Shown one piece after another: positions 47,613 to 58,493 of a stretch of DNA of 64,000 nucleotides. Numbering within the stretch: the stretch's first letter is position 1; each line of letters begins with the position of its first letter. The notes under the pieces were generated by a model. That model had not been told where the DNA came from. It did not search any database and saw only the letters and a program-made list of their open reading frames with translations. The DNA comes from Fonsecaea monophora (Eukaryota; Ascomycota; Eurotiomycetes; Chaetothyriales; Herpotrichiellaceae), in contig NW_019173946.1 of the NCBI RefSeq assembly GCF_001642475.1, forward strand, positions 62,001-126,000. The letters run 5' to 3'. The translations under genes and the position numbers were made by a program.

Positions 47613-48875
47613 AATCCAACCAGTAGACTCTTGTTTACCTACAAACACATGAAAATGGAAGGATGAATACTTTGTCGCAATGTCGCGTCAGCAGCTGCAA
47701 GGGAAAATCTGGGGGAATGGAGTGAGTATATACAACCCTGTGCCTCATGGATAGTCACGGGGCAATGCCACCACCAGGGCATCTCGGTCCTGAACAGTGA
47801 AAATGTAACGAGCTATGATATCAACAGTATCCATCTGCCAGCTTCGGAGTGGAGCCGGAGGATGGCGGTTCGAATGAAAACTCAGATCTCTGCATAATGA
47901 CGAAGGCACAATCATGGTCAGCTTTCCAGAGATCCTAGACTAGTCAGGAGGGTGGGGAGGTTCCTCAAGGGAGAGGAGCGTTTCTTTTGCCATCCGCCCT
48001 GTGGTTTCATTCATTTGTGTCTCCCATGCTCTTTCCTGTCGTAGGATGAAGGCCATGTGCTCAAAACGAGGCTAGAATGGCGGAAGTTAGAACGGAGATT
48101 GGAGGCGAAAATCCCTTTTACATTTTGTGTGGCGCGAGTGGGAAGGCTGGAGCAGGCTGCGCGACAGCATGATGGGACTCAGTGTCGATCTCTCTGTCCG
48201 CCGGTAAAGTCCATGATGGCGGCCGATGGTCATGATGGTGTTATTGGTGACCTCGCCGCTGAGATGACGTCGATGGCTGGCCGCTCAGGCACAGTCTCTG
48301 CTATCAGACGTCCAGCCGTGCAAAATAATCAGTGAGCGGAGTTTGGGAAGAAACAAGTAGTGATCTGCTCGGCCATCGGCAATGATCTGTTTTCTTGGTG
48401 GACGCCAAGCTTTTTATAGTGGGCACCACCGCGCCAATTGCGCAATGTGAGTCAGCTTCAATATGCGAGGCACACGGTAAAAAGCACTACTACCGCACTG
48501 CTACGGAATATCTCCAGCAGCCAGGGTTGACGAACCGCAATCATGATCATGTAAATTGCAACCTCAGAAATCCCATGTTGTTTCTGTCACACGACCCCGC
48601 CTCGAGCAGGGGTTACCATGGTAAAAACATATCGTCATCCACCAAAGGTGCAAGGCCTCCTCCTCGTGTGGCCGTTCGCCGAGATCGACATTCATTGTCC
48701 AAGCCTCACAAGCTTTCCCATAGGTAACTCGTGTTCATGTTAGTCCGTACTTTGTCCAGACTTGGTCTGCTTTCGAATCATGTTGTGACATTGTAATCAA
48801 TCGCGCCCACAATCCCAGCTTTTGGTACATGACCACCAACGCCGTTGCTAATCGCAAAACTCATGTCCAATTATC
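47613..48875. other. Intergenic region with MFS promoter
   Basis: About 1.26 kb without a supportable gene. The MFS gene promoter with a TATA box is at its left end. ORFs at 48.0-48.7 kb lack any recognisable feature. Confidence 0.4.
47727..47732 (-). promoter_or_regulatory. TATA box of the MFS transporter gene
   Basis: TATATA on the minus strand, 115 bp upstream of the ATG at 47612. Confidence 0.5.
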
Positions 48876-50025
48876 TCACGAATAGATTGGGAGCACTTTC
48901 TTCCCCGATCTTGATTCAAGGCTTCCTTGCCGCCCAGGTTCCCTCCTGGTAGCTCCGCGTTTTGCTGCCCCCGAATTCGCCGTTACGTTACTAGCCTCTG
49001 AACCATCATCCTGAAAGACCTGCAGGGTGTTGATCGCCCAAAAAGCATCGGCAAAGTCTGCCGGGTTATTGGCGACGTAGTCTTCGCAGGTTGGCGCCAG
49101 AGATGCGCAAGAAGATGTGTTCCAGACAGCTCCAGCCCACTACAGAGAATTGAATTAGTGCGAGTGTCATGGGGCCAAAGGGACAAGCATTACTTACCTG
49201 TCCGCAGAATGTGGTGTCGAATACAATCTGGAGATTCTTGAAATGGTCGTCAATGTTGAATGATCCTTGGAACAGCGAGTTTGGGGTACCCCAGTTTTCG
49301 GACGGGGCCGGATGACTGCTGACAATGTCGTCGGGAAAAGTACCTCGTGGGAAGAACCATATCTTGATGAAATCAGCTGTCCACTCGGTTGCAAACACAC
49401 CTCCCCCGGCTTCGTTGAATTCAGGCCCAAAGGTCAAGTTGGATATGTCGCCAATCGAACATCCCGCGTTCATTGGCTGGTCAGGCGCATTGACGTCGCA
49501 GTTGGGTGTGATCAATTCACCAGAGAATTCGGTGTCATTGCTGACCACGGCGCCTTGTCCGGTATGCAAAGTCATCGAGTTCGTAGGTTGATCATTGACT
49601 CCCTCGACGATGTCGATCTCTCCATTGTGTGGCCAGTCCGCGCCCAGCATCCAAAACGCAGGCCAGGTACCGCAGACGCCACCAGGCATGTGAACAATAT
49701 CGGCAATAACCAAAGCATGTTGAAAAGACTGTGTTGATGAGACGCGTACACTGGCCCGACCCTGCGGAGCGACATTTTCAGTGTCCACGCCCATATAGAT
49801 GGCAAAAGATGCATTGCCTCCTTCTATAAATCCCGCTATCCCCGTTGAATTGGCCTGCTCCAATGATTGGAATTGCACGAGGCCATCGGTCGGATCCGGG
49901 TCGGTGAAGAAGTCGAAGCCTTGCCAGAAAGCGTCGCCGGAGTAGTCTTGGACCAACTGGTACACGGCCAAGGTGGGTTTGAGAACAATGCTGACCAGCA
50001 GCATGACTAGGGAAACGCGCGCCAT
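48876..50025 (-). CDS. Secreted GH16 endo-1,3(4)-beta-glucanase
   Basis: Two exons (49198-50025, 48876-49139; intron of 58 bp) give 363 aa. A signal peptide is evident (MARVSLVMLLVSIVLKPTLA). The GH16 catalytic motif GEIDIVEG is at about residue 136, preceded by CGTWPAFWMLG and followed by SMTLHTG, all typical of fungal mixed-linkage glucanases. YSGDAFWQGFDFFTDPDPTDG at the N-terminus is another hallmark of the group. N-glycosylation sequons are present. The second exon supplies WAGAVW and CEDYVANNP, closing the domain. The C-terminus is basic and does not look like a GPI signal. The enzyme would cleave fungal or cereal beta-glucans outside the cell. Confidence 0.93.
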
Positions 50026-50887
50026 CCCGATGGCAACGTCTTACGATTGAAAAAGATTGTTTGTCGAAATGAAGGGTTCTTTGGTTGCTGAACTGGCAGC
50101 GGAAAGTGTGGGAGGGAAGTTTATAAGCCGTGAATCAATCAACGAGCGTTCAGTAAGAAGACGAGCAGGAAGGAAAGAAGACCAAGTTGGCAACGGATGG
50201 AGAATGAAGGAGAGGCTTGCAAACAGGACCTGTCAAGGCACGAAAGCGCAGTGAAAGAAGATCAATTGACACCGAGTGATATGAATTAAACATTCCCCGA
50301 AATGGCATTCACAATGGAAGGGGGCGGCTGGGAAACCTCCTTCATTTTTTACTGCCGGTACCTTTGGCCTTCAAGGAATGCTATAGTTGAGAATGTGGTC
50401 CCTTTGGAATCCAGCTTTCCGAGACTGGAATCTGCCAACCCGAAGACATTGACGGGGCTGTCTGGCCATTCTTAGTACTCGTGCTCCAGCCCAAGTAGGG
50501 TGCCGTCAATGGTAGGTGATCGTTGGAGACAGAAGCTTTGTAGTTTCAATGCGTGTCATGTGTTGAGCCAGTCGAGATGGAAACCACCCGACAAGTGTGA
50601 AACGGAATCTCAGAGGGGTGAATGAGAGGTGAGGTGGTGAGCCTCATGATCTGAGTGCCGTGTGAAACGCGTTTCGGCAATCTCTCTCCATCCCGCCGCA
50701 TCGCGTCCACTGGCGGCAAAATCGTCTGGCAACTGTTGCTCCGCACCTACATCCAACTGAATACCAAACATTTCTTTACTGAAACACCGTCCCAGCTTTT
50801 AAGGCTAGTTTCTCACTGCTCCGGCTCCGCTTTGGCCGTCGTGCAAGTTATGGCTGTCCTATTTCAGTCTTTTCTTTGGCCGCTATC
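50026..50887. other. Divergent intergenic region
   Basis: About 860 bp between the GH16 start (minus) and the telomere-protein start (plus). A TATA box for the GH16 gene is present. No gene seen. Confidence 0.4.
50120..50125 (-). promoter_or_regulatory. TATA box of the secreted GH16 gene
   Basis: TATAAA on the minus strand, 95 bp upstream of the ATG at 50025. Confidence 0.55.
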
Positions 50888-53800
50888 ATGACCACAGTGC
50901 CAGAGCCACAGCCCACTGCGCGCACAGCCAGAGCCAAACTCGATGCAGCGGCTCAACTTCCCATTGCCGACCTCTCTCCTTCGCGAAGAGATCCCGATGC
51001 TCACATTCTCGCACAGGTCGCTCTTGTATGGCCCTACTCTAGCTCAACAGGAACACTCGCCCTGCTGTTAGCCGACCCTGACATTCGCCGGCGGAAATCT
51101 AAAGGCCAGGCTAAGGTCGTATTCCACAATGGGTGTGCAGGGGAGGTTGCAAAGACAAAAGTGGGAATTGGGGACACCGTCAAGCTTGCATTGGCTGGTT
51201 GTGAGTGGAAAGAGACTGGTGATGTTGTTTCGACACCGGGCAAGAAAATAGACTGGGATCTGGAATATAACACATGCGTCCTCCTGGAGGTGCTTCGAGG
51301 TGACCGAGACGTTACCACAGTGGATTTTACTGGAACAGAGGCAGATGTTCCAACTACGAATGGGGCTTCTATCAATATTGAGAGGGAAGATCACATCCGA
51401 CCTAAGTTGAACGCTATACTTTCAGACTCCAGTACAATCCGCATTCCATACTTGACACCCAAAAAATCGAACGGCATCAATCCTACGGGAACCTTCATCG
51501 ATACTGCCTTGGAATCCTCAGTCGAGGACGACGGCTATGTGCTGGGCCGCGGTAGAAAGCGTACAAAATTCGCAAGAAACAGTGGAGCATGGAGTTTTGT
51601 TGATTTGGAGGCGGAAACACCGCTGGAAGAGAACAGGAACGGCGGCTTAGACGATGAGGATGCTGCAGAGGTCCAGCGCTCCCAGAATGACGAGGTTGCA
51701 CCAGCCGCAGAACCAGCTGCCGTTGGTGAGGTGAATCACACCGAAGCACAGACCGCTGTCGATGTCTCGAAAGAGGTCGTCCCCCAACCCACCATGGTTC
51801 AAGTAACCAAAGAGAACATGAGCGGTACCTCAAGCCCAGTTCGCTCTTCCGAATCGATATCTGTTTCTGGTGCGTCTCCTCCGCAGGTGATGGGTCCGCC
51901 CCAAACATCACGCAGGGTGCCTCCACTTGTTCAGCCGGCGATGAATAGCATAGATGCCTTCGACAACAACGACGGCTCAGAGGCCGCGACAACACCACGG
52001 CTGTTGCCTATACCGTCTCCTGGTCTGCCTCTTGTTTCTCCGTTAGTTCATCGTGCAGGAGTCGAAGTCGGCTATTTTCCGCCGGCATACACGATCATGT
52101 CACAATTAGACGCTTCGAGCGAGAAGGAAGAGGAGCAAGCTGTCCCAGTCACGAACACCGCAGACAATCAAGATCATACATCACTACATTTCGATGAGCC
52201 TTCGGGTGACGTATCGGGTAAGTTGGGGTCGGAGGATGCAGTTAAAGCCCACGAGGCTACTGGTGACGCGCTTGCAGACACGATGCTGGTGTCCCGAGAT
52301 TCTCAGGAAGCGGCTGAGGATCGGGAGAGCGCAAAGAAAGCTGCATATGAGGCACCCCAGTGGCTTTCGTCACTGGAATCTAGCATTGATCGCGAGCTCC
52401 TTCTTTCGCAAGATCAGTTAATTTCTCACACTGTATCCCAGAACCCCTCTCGAGCCATCGAGGTCGAGGATGATGATCTCTATGGCGCTCCCATTGATAC
52501 GCGAAGAACAAACCCTTCACTTGCGGCCTCGCCCCCAGCTGAATACCCCAGGAGTCCGCTGGATGTTCTTGAACGATTTCTTCAGATTTCTCCGACAGCC
52601 GCTGTGGGCTTTTCACCCCCTCTCAGGCTGGATGGCTGGCAAAATACACAAAACACGTCTATACCGCAGGATGCGGCGCAAGGTGTAGCTGAAGAAATTC
52701 CGCAGGATGGGACTGCAGTATCAACCACCTCAAACCAATCCCCTGGCACTTATCCTGAATCACAATCACCATTCAGGCACAATCGGCACCATCTGGCAAA
52801 TCCGATCGATTCTACCCGTCCCCATCTAGGCCAAGCCTCAAGCACGCAGTCGCTCGACGGACATTCAGACGAGCAAGAGAGCTTCAAAGAATACATCGAC
52901 CACCTTGCGCAATTTTCCGCCAATTCGCAGGCTTCAGAGCAGCCGGTGCCTGACCCTGAACCCTCTCATGATGAGATGCAGAATGAGACGCAGGTGGAAG
53001 CTGATGTATCCGTGACAACCATCATGGTTGATGTGAATACTCATGTTGAAACTTTGGAACATGTCACGGAAGAGTCCAAGCATGTGACAGATCACTCAGA
53101 GGCAGCTAATGTCGTTAAGGAAGAATCTCAACAATTAATTTCTGCTGTAGGAGACAAGGAGACGGGCGTCGAGTCTGTTCTATTGTCACATGTCCACATA
53201 TACGACGCTCGTGGACAGCTACCAACACCGGACCAGTCCCAGGTGCAGCGTTCCTCGACTGAGCCGGAAACGCCGACTCTAGTTCAGGAGTCGCTCGAAG
53301 TTGGATTCCCGTCACCCCAACATACTCAAGAGGAGATAGACGGGGATTCGGAAGAACCTGTGCTCGCCATACGAAAGGAGAAGAGTCAAGTTGTATGGGA
53401 AGATCCACAGCCTATAGAGGTTGTACGAAGCGAAGCGAGTCTGGCTGCGCAAGAGGAAAGAGCTGGTGCTCAGCAAGAAGACTCTTCGCAAGAACTTCAG
53501 AAGGAATCGCCCATCCAAGAGCCGCCCCTCGAGCAACGTACCAAGGTAAGTAGTAGCCCTGCGTTCACAACGCCTATTTCCACATCGCATCAAGATCCTG
53601 CCACACCTCGTCGAAGCTCTCAACGATTATCAGCAAGAAAGTCCATCATGGCAGAGATTTCATCTAGTCCGTATGTTAAGCCTGGCAAGTCCACCGAACA
53701 ATCTGTATCATCACCGCCCAGAAAGGAGAACATCAATCCCGCTGAAGGCGACAGCGCTCTCCTTCCATCACCGAAGCTTGGCCAGGTTGAAGCACCTCTG

Positions 53801-55021
53801 CTATCAGTAGGACTTCAAGAGGCCAAACAGGCTACCCATGATATGAAGTCTGTATCCAGGCCTCTCAGGACAAATGGTTTGGTCTACAGCGAAGATTCAG
53901 GCATTACCACCCCACTTGCTTACTTCACCCCCTTACGCTCGTTGCATGAACAATTTGGTCAACTAGTCGATGTTATTGCGGTATGTGCAGACTCTTCGTC
54001 AGAACCCGAACAATCGAAAGCAGGACGGAAGGACTATCACACTATCCTGCAACTCTCGGATCCTTCGCTTCCCTCTGAGACACCCTCGGTCATATCTGCT
54101 CAAGTCTTTCGACCTGTTCGGACAGCGCTTCCCACGGTCCACTCCGGTGATGTTGTCATCTTGAGGAACTTCAAGGTTCAGACTTTTCACAGACAATTCA
54201 GACTTGTGAGTAATGACACATCTTCATGGGCAGTGTTTGGAGCCAGGTCCGATTCGGCAATGGCTTTGCCAGAGGCAGTTGTCTCTGGCCCTCCTCTCGA
54301 GTACGGAGACCGTGAGACAAGCCGAGTCAAGCTTTTGTTTGACTGGTGGAATGAGAGTGGAAAGGAATTGTTCGGTATCGAGCCTACGATAACAGGACAA
54401 GCAAAGCATCAGGAGGTCGAAAACAGCTCTTCCAACCCTCGCAGTCCACTTAGGGCCGGAGATCTACCCCCACCCAGTCGTAAAGTCCCCCCATCAACCC
54501 GACGTCGAAACGCCGATCCGAGCGACATTTTCTCCGAGGGACGCGAGGTTCTCGAAGCTCCAGGGTCCTCGACCGCAGGAACTGAAGCGCGCGATCACAA
54601 CAAGATTGACAATAGCACAGACAAGAACGAGGTTTCCCCGGAACAAGTGAGCACGACTGACAGCCTTCAGCATGACAGCGAAACCGTCAGTGCCCCTGTA
54701 AAGCCATTGAATCGTCGAAGGGCCAATGAGACGGACAATTTGGGTAACGAGGGAGATGAAGACGTGGCCATGGTTGGGGATGACTGGGATCAGAGTATTC
54801 CTCTTGCTGACAAAACCAACCGACGCAGAGGATCGACCATTTCCACCGCACCTTCAGAGCCCGGAACATCGTTCACTCCACGGCGAAGTGCAAGACTCAG
54901 GAAGTCACCCAGCCTCGTGCATGAATTGAGAGACGGAACGAAGTATGTGGATGACAACCGAAGGAGGAGTGCGAGTGTCGTGCACGAGCTGAGGGACGGG
55001 GCAACGTATGTGGATGAATAG
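50888..55021 (+). CDS. Large POT1/CDC13-type telomere single-strand-binding OB-fold protein
   Basis: An uninterrupted frame of 1377 aa from the ATG at 50888 (MTTVPEPQPTAR). The POT1/CDC13-type OB domain lies at about residues 1005-1150: FTPLRSLHEQFGQLVDVIAV, DYHTILQLSDPS, VFRPVRTALP, GDVVILRNFKVQ and SWAVFG follow the order seen in telomere end-binding proteins. An N-terminal domain (about 35-140: ILAQVALVWPYSSSTGTLAL, GDTVKLALAGCEW) also looks OB-like. The middle is a long Glu/Ser-rich disordered region. The C-terminus carries two copies of VHELRDG-x2-YVD. Expected role: binding G-rich telomeric single strands. The domain is not N-terminal as in classical POT1, so Cdc13-like or another shelterin role is possible. 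Confidence 0.85.
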   Translation: MTTVPEPQPTARTARAKLDAAAQLPIADLSPSRRDPDAHILAQVALVWPYSSSTGTLALLLADPDIRRRKSKGQAKVVFHNGCAGEVAKTKVGIGDTVKLALAGCEWKETGDVVSTPGKKIDWDLEYNTCVLLEVLRGDRDVTTVDFTGTEADVPTTNGASINIEREDHIRPKLNAILSDSSTIRIPYLTPKKSNGINPTGTFIDTALESSVEDDGYVLGRGRKRTKFARNSGAWSFVDLEAETPLEENRNGGLDDEDAAEVQRSQNDEVAPAAEPAAVGEVNHTEAQTAVDVSKEVVPQPTMVQVTKENMSGTSSPVRSSESISVSGASPPQVMGPPQTSRRVPPLVQPAMNSIDAFDNNDGSEAATTPRLLPIPSPGLPLVSPLVHRAGVEVGYFPPAYTIMSQLDASSEKEEEQAVPVTNTADNQDHTSLHFDEPSGDVSGKLGSEDAVKAHEATGDALADTMLVSRDSQEAAEDRESAKKAAYEAPQWLSSLESSIDRELLLSQDQLISHTVSQNPSRAIEVEDDDLYGAPIDTRRTNPSLAASPPAEYPRSPLDVLERFLQISPTAAVGFSPPLRLDGWQNTQNTSIPQDAAQGVAEEIPQDGTAVSTTSNQSPGTYPESQSPFRHNRHHLANPIDSTRPHLGQASSTQSLDGHSDEQESFKEYIDHLAQFSANSQASEQPVPDPEPSHDEMQNETQVEADVSVTTIMVDVNTHVETLEHVTEESKHVTDHSEAANVVKEESQQLISAVGDKETGVESVLLSHVHIYDARGQLPTPDQSQVQRSSTEPETPTLVQESLEVGFPSPQHTQEEIDGDSEEPVLAIRKEKSQVVWEDPQPIEVVRSEASLAAQEERAGAQQEDSSQELQKESPIQEPPLEQRTKVSSSPAFTTPISTSHQDPATPRRSSQRLSARKSIMAEISSSPYVKPGKSTEQSVSSPPRKENINPAEGDSALLPSPKLGQVEAPLLSVGLQEAKQATHDMKSVSRPLRTNGLVYSEDSGITTPLAYFTPLRSLHEQFGQLVDVIAVCADSSSEPEQSKAGRKDYHTILQLSDPSLPSETPSVISAQVFRPVRTALPTVHSGDVVILRNFKVQTFHRQFRLVSNDTSSWAVFGARSDSAMALPEAVVSGPPLEYGDRETSRVKLLFDWWNESGKELFGIEPTITGQAKHQEVENSSSNPRSPLRAGDLPPPSRKVPPSTRRRNADPSDIFSEGREVLEAPGSSTAGTEARDHNKIDNSTDKNEVSPEQVSTTDSLQHDSETVSAPVKPLNRRRANETDNLGNEGDEDVAMVGDDWDQSIPLADKTNRRRGSTISTAPSEPGTSFTPRRSARLRKSPSLVHELRDGTKYVDDNRRRSASVVHELRDGATYVDE
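54905..55018 (+). repeat. In-frame tandem duplication of the C-terminal VHELRDG motif
   Basis: Two copies spaced 63 bp apart (from about 54911 and 54974) encode SLVHELRDGTKYVDD and SVVHELRDGATYVDE. They differ mainly at third codon positions, so the duplication is not recent and the peptide is under constraint. Confidence 0.85.
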
Positions 55022-55262
55022 GGCCCTACCCTTGGCTAGTAATGCGACGTCAAAGATTCATGGAAAAGTTTGACTTGGAAAATTGATGGTCTTCTGCAAC
55101 GAAGCGTTGGTGGTTGAGAACTGTCGATGGTGCCGCCCTTACGGCTACCTTGAGCCCATACATAATTCTTTTCACAGTCTCATTGAGGAATATGATACGC
55201 TATTCATGTACACCCTTTCTTACTGTATCTGCTTCGCGAAGTCCCGACATTTCCCCAAGCTC

Positions 55263-56085
55263 TCACAAGAAAGTCAACCCCAGGGCAGAGATCACGCTCA
55301 GACCAACGACCGTCCATCCCGTCCATATGACCTGCTGGTTCGTGATCGCCGCGCCCGTGTCCCACACCAAATGTCTGATGCCGTTCAAACCGTGGAACGT
55401 GAACGGGAACGCTACGAAGGCCTTCAACGCGACCTTGAGGACGATGGGCAGGGTAGCAAAACTGGCAGCCAGACTGGCCGACTCCAGGTGCCAGCCGAAC
55501 AGCGGGGCGACGAGGTAGGCGGCGCCGAAGACGTAGATTCCTCCGGACAGCGTAGCACCCGTGATGCGGTTCAGGGCACTCAGGTACCAGGTGACTTGAG
55601 GGCGGTAGATTGCGAGGTGCGGAGAGACGGGGCGGTGGAGGCGCTGGTTGGCGAGGATTTCTTGACCGCTGGCTTGGGATACTGTTTGTGTTGTTGCTGG
55701 TCTGGGTGATAGTGAAGGAGAAGAAGGGAAAAGTCAGTAACCGTATTTCAGTATAGCATCGGGGATTCTGGAGGTGTTGAATGTAGAATCTGGATGAAGC
55801 CGGCAAATGTTTTGTCCAACCACCTCTTTCTTTCCCAGGCGTGGTGAATCCGTGACGATCTTAGTGAGAGGGTACTGACCTGTACTGGATATTCTGTAGG
55901 GTCGCTATGGCTGCCGGAGCAGATAATCTGGGCAGGGCAGTGGAGGGGTGGGTTGCGGCCACTGTCAATCCAGCGCAGAAGTCAGTTGCCTTCGAATATC
56001 ACATCGCGTCGGGGTGTGAGGAAGGTTACTTACGTCGCCGAGTCGTCAACTGCAGAGCCCTGCGGGAGAACATGTTGACCGACAT
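55263..56085 (-). CDS. SDH3: Succinate dehydrogenase cytochrome b560 subunit (SDH3/SdhC)
   Basis: Three exons (56034-56085, 55880-55961, 55263-55701; introns of 72 and 178 bp) give 190 aa. The basic N-terminus (MSVNMFSRRALQLTTRR) is a mitochondrial presequence. The signature RPVSPHLAIYRPQ followed by WYLSALNRITG defines the quinone-side helix, and FTFHGLNGIRHLVWD contains the heme b-ligand His. Three TM helices fit. The subunit anchors complex II in the inner mitochondrial membrane and forms part of the ubiquinone site, the target of SDHI fungicides. No long ORF in the correct frame reveals it before splicing; a 208-codon plus-strand frame here is antisense noise. Confidence 0.95.
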
Positions 56086-57155
56086 GGCTGCTGCTGCTGT
56101 AGTCGGTGGTGGGAGCGTCCTGTGTCTGTTTGTCTGTCGATTGAAGCTCCAAGTTTCACTGGCACGATGTCGATCCGCTTTCCGAGGCAATCGCTTGGCA
56201 TATCACGTGTTGAGGGCTGGATTATGTTTGTCGTGGCTTTGATTGGTTGCGGCTGATCAGCGGCTTTGTGGACTTGCACACTGGCTTATGAAGGTACCTT
56301 GTACCCAACGTAAGGAGGTTTCGATTACTTGAAGATTTTCCATACGGTGCTTGACGGAAACAAGGAAATATCTGCATTGAGGCATGCGGAATGACTGCAT
56401 GCGGTGCACTTGCTTGGGCGTCTATGAAAGAGAATGTGACAATCGGAATAGGAGATCACGGTATCCAAGGACAAACAAGGTGCTCCTCAGATTGTTTTAT
56501 CGATCATGAATGCATTCAAGTGGCATTTATGTGACAGATGAACTGTTCGTCCATGGTATGGACATGCGGCCAAACTTGCGTTCCTCTATCTATATGAGAA
56601 AGACGACAGCTCTGGCATGGATCGAGGTAGACATGCCGTTGTCGTTGCTCACCTTCGACAAGGTAAAAAGTGCAATACTTCTGGGGGGCACTATGACAAA
56701 CCATCCGTAGGTTTTTGTGATTGAAGAGACCACGTCGTCTTGTGAACGAGCACCCTTTCTGTGTGTCGACTTGTGATCCTAAGTAAGATGAAGAACCCCG
56801 TCAGAGGGTATTGCGCGAACGACAGGTAATGGTCATCGATCGTCTGGAGGAGCGGTGGGTTGGTTGGATTTGGCTGCCACGAAGCACAACCAGATGAGAA
56901 GACTCTCAACAGACTGTCTGTTCTTGTCAGGTATGCCGATCTGTGAAGGCTTCGCTGTGATTTCTGTGAGAGGAGGACGCTGAGGTTCGCGACGCGTTGG
57001 CGACCTTGACGGACAACGCAGTGCATCTGATCATGTCGCACCCGCGCTTTTCTCACTTTTCATCTCATTCGACTTTGTTTCTATCCAGTGTCGTGGCTGT
57101 CATCCTTGCATGAGTACTGTCCTTGTTGACCTGGCATCACATCCTGTTATGCATC
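56086..57155. other. Divergent intergenic region
   Basis: About 1.07 kb between SDH3 (minus) and the gene at 57156 (plus). No supportable gene. A CAG/CTG-like run (GCTGCTGCTGCTGT) sits in the SDH3 leader. Confidence 0.4.
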
Positions 57156-58493
57156 ATGTCCTTAACATCGTCTCCCCCACCTCCCCTAACACCGCCGGAC
57201 GATGATGACACCGCGCTCTCAGCCCCTTCTGCCTCTTTCGTCAGCCTCAAGTACGCTCCAAGTCAAAAGTGCATCTGCGCCAACCGAGCCGAGTCGGAGC
57301 TGGCTACCTCGCTTTGTCCCCAACACGGATACCACGACTCCAAAAGCAAGATAGTCATACAGAAGAACTCATATGGCGTCGGCGACGCACAGAAGAGAGG
57401 AAGAGACACACAAGACCGTCGTGGCAATAGCGCACAAGGGAGAGTGAGGAAAAGAAAGAACACTCCAGAATTCCACCCTCAACGCTCTCGAACTCCTTTA
57501 TACTCTCGACATCCGCTTGGTACAAAAAATGCTGGGATGAGCGCCGTGGGGGCTTTCACCGCAGAGCTTGGGCTCATGAACGACAATCTGCATCGAATAT
57601 TAACCCACCCCAGCGCTTCTGACGAGCATATCCATTCGGTCCAATTCTCTGAGCGGCCACCACTGAAGCAAATCGACTTTCTCGAATGGCCACTCGAAGC
57701 ACGGAAGCTCATTTACCGCTTCTTGCTCGTCCCGGCCAAAAGATCAGTCATTTTTCCAGACAAAGACAGCAATGACACATTCCGCCAGCTGAACCCAGAT
57801 CTTAACGCGAAGATCCTCCAGACCAACAGTCAAGTTTACCGCGAAGCCCGAACTATTCTGTATGGCGAGAACACCTTCGTCGGGGCAGAGCCAAGTGATT
57901 TTTTCTTTCCCAACGGCATTCAAGGCCTTCGAGCAAGCACAGCGGCGAGGATCAAGCATCTCTCGTTCGTCCGGAAAGGCACCGGTCCGACGCTATGTGA
58001 CATTGACAGCAATGTTCTGTCGACGTCCATCCTTTCGCTCATTCAACAATGCCCGGCATTCCTCTTGCTCAAAACTCTCACAATCCGATTCGAAGTCATC
58101 CGGCCTCTGACTGTAAATATGTTCAATTTACAAGTGCAGTATGCCAACAACGGAATCGGCAGCAACATCAAGTCAGCGTACAACAAGACTGAAGTGGCCA
58201 CGAAAGCTGCCGCAATGGTGGCGTATAGGGCGTTGAGAAAGAAATCACCATTCCAAGGGTTGAAAGAGGTTGCAAATCGTTTCGAGAGTGTCTGGGATCC
58301 CAGCAAAGATGGAGCCATCAAACATGTGATCGAGATGTGTTTATTTAGAACCGAGGAACCGAGGGTGGAGTACCAGGAGCACAGCCAAATGCTGCGTGAA
58401 GCGATCTTGGACATGTTGTTTGAGGAGAAGGAGCGCGACGTGGACGGGGCTGATATCAGGTTCCAGAACTTTATGAAACTGTGCCCTGAGTGA
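57156..58493 (+). CDS. F-box/2EXR-like fungal protein
   Basis: A single exon of 445 aa from the ATG at 57156 (MSLTSSPPPPLTPP). Residues of about 180-255 match the fungal F-box-like/2EXR region: FLEWPLEARKLIYRFLLVP, then NAKILQTNSQVYREARTILY and GENTFVG. These families are very numerous in Pezizomycotina and are thought to bring substrates to SCF ubiquitin ligases, although for most members this is untested. The N-terminal 140 residues are basic and disordered, with a short Cys pair region (KCICANRAESE). The C-terminal 180 residues have no recognisable domain. Confidence 0.75.
   Translation: MSLTSSPPPPLTPPDDDDTALSAPSASFVSLKYAPSQKCICANRAESELATSLCPQHGYHDSKSKIVIQKNSYGVGDAQKRGRDTQDRRGNSAQGRVRKRKNTPEFHPQRSRTPLYSRHPLGTKNAGMSAVGAFTAELGLMNDNLHRILTHPSASDEHIHSVQFSERPPLKQIDFLEWPLEARKLIYRFLLVPAKRSVIFPDKDSNDTFRQLNPDLNAKILQTNSQVYREARTILYGENTFVGAEPSDFFFPNGIQGLRASTAARIKHLSFVRKGTGPTLCDIDSNVLSTSILSLIQQCPAFLLLKTLTIRFEVIRPLTVNMFNLQVQYANNGIGSNIKSAYNKTEVATKAAAMVAYRALRKKSPFQGLKEVANRFESVWDPSKDGAIKHVIEMCLFRTEEPRVEYQEHSQMLREAILDMLFEEKERDVDGADIRFQNFMKLCPE

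Noticed and set aside
47860..47885. GGTTCGAAT resembling a tRNA T-arm
   Set aside because: No matching acceptor, D or anticodon stems around it.
55083..55709. 208-codon plus-strand frame
   Set aside because: Antisense to the SDH3 last exon, which has clear signature motifs.
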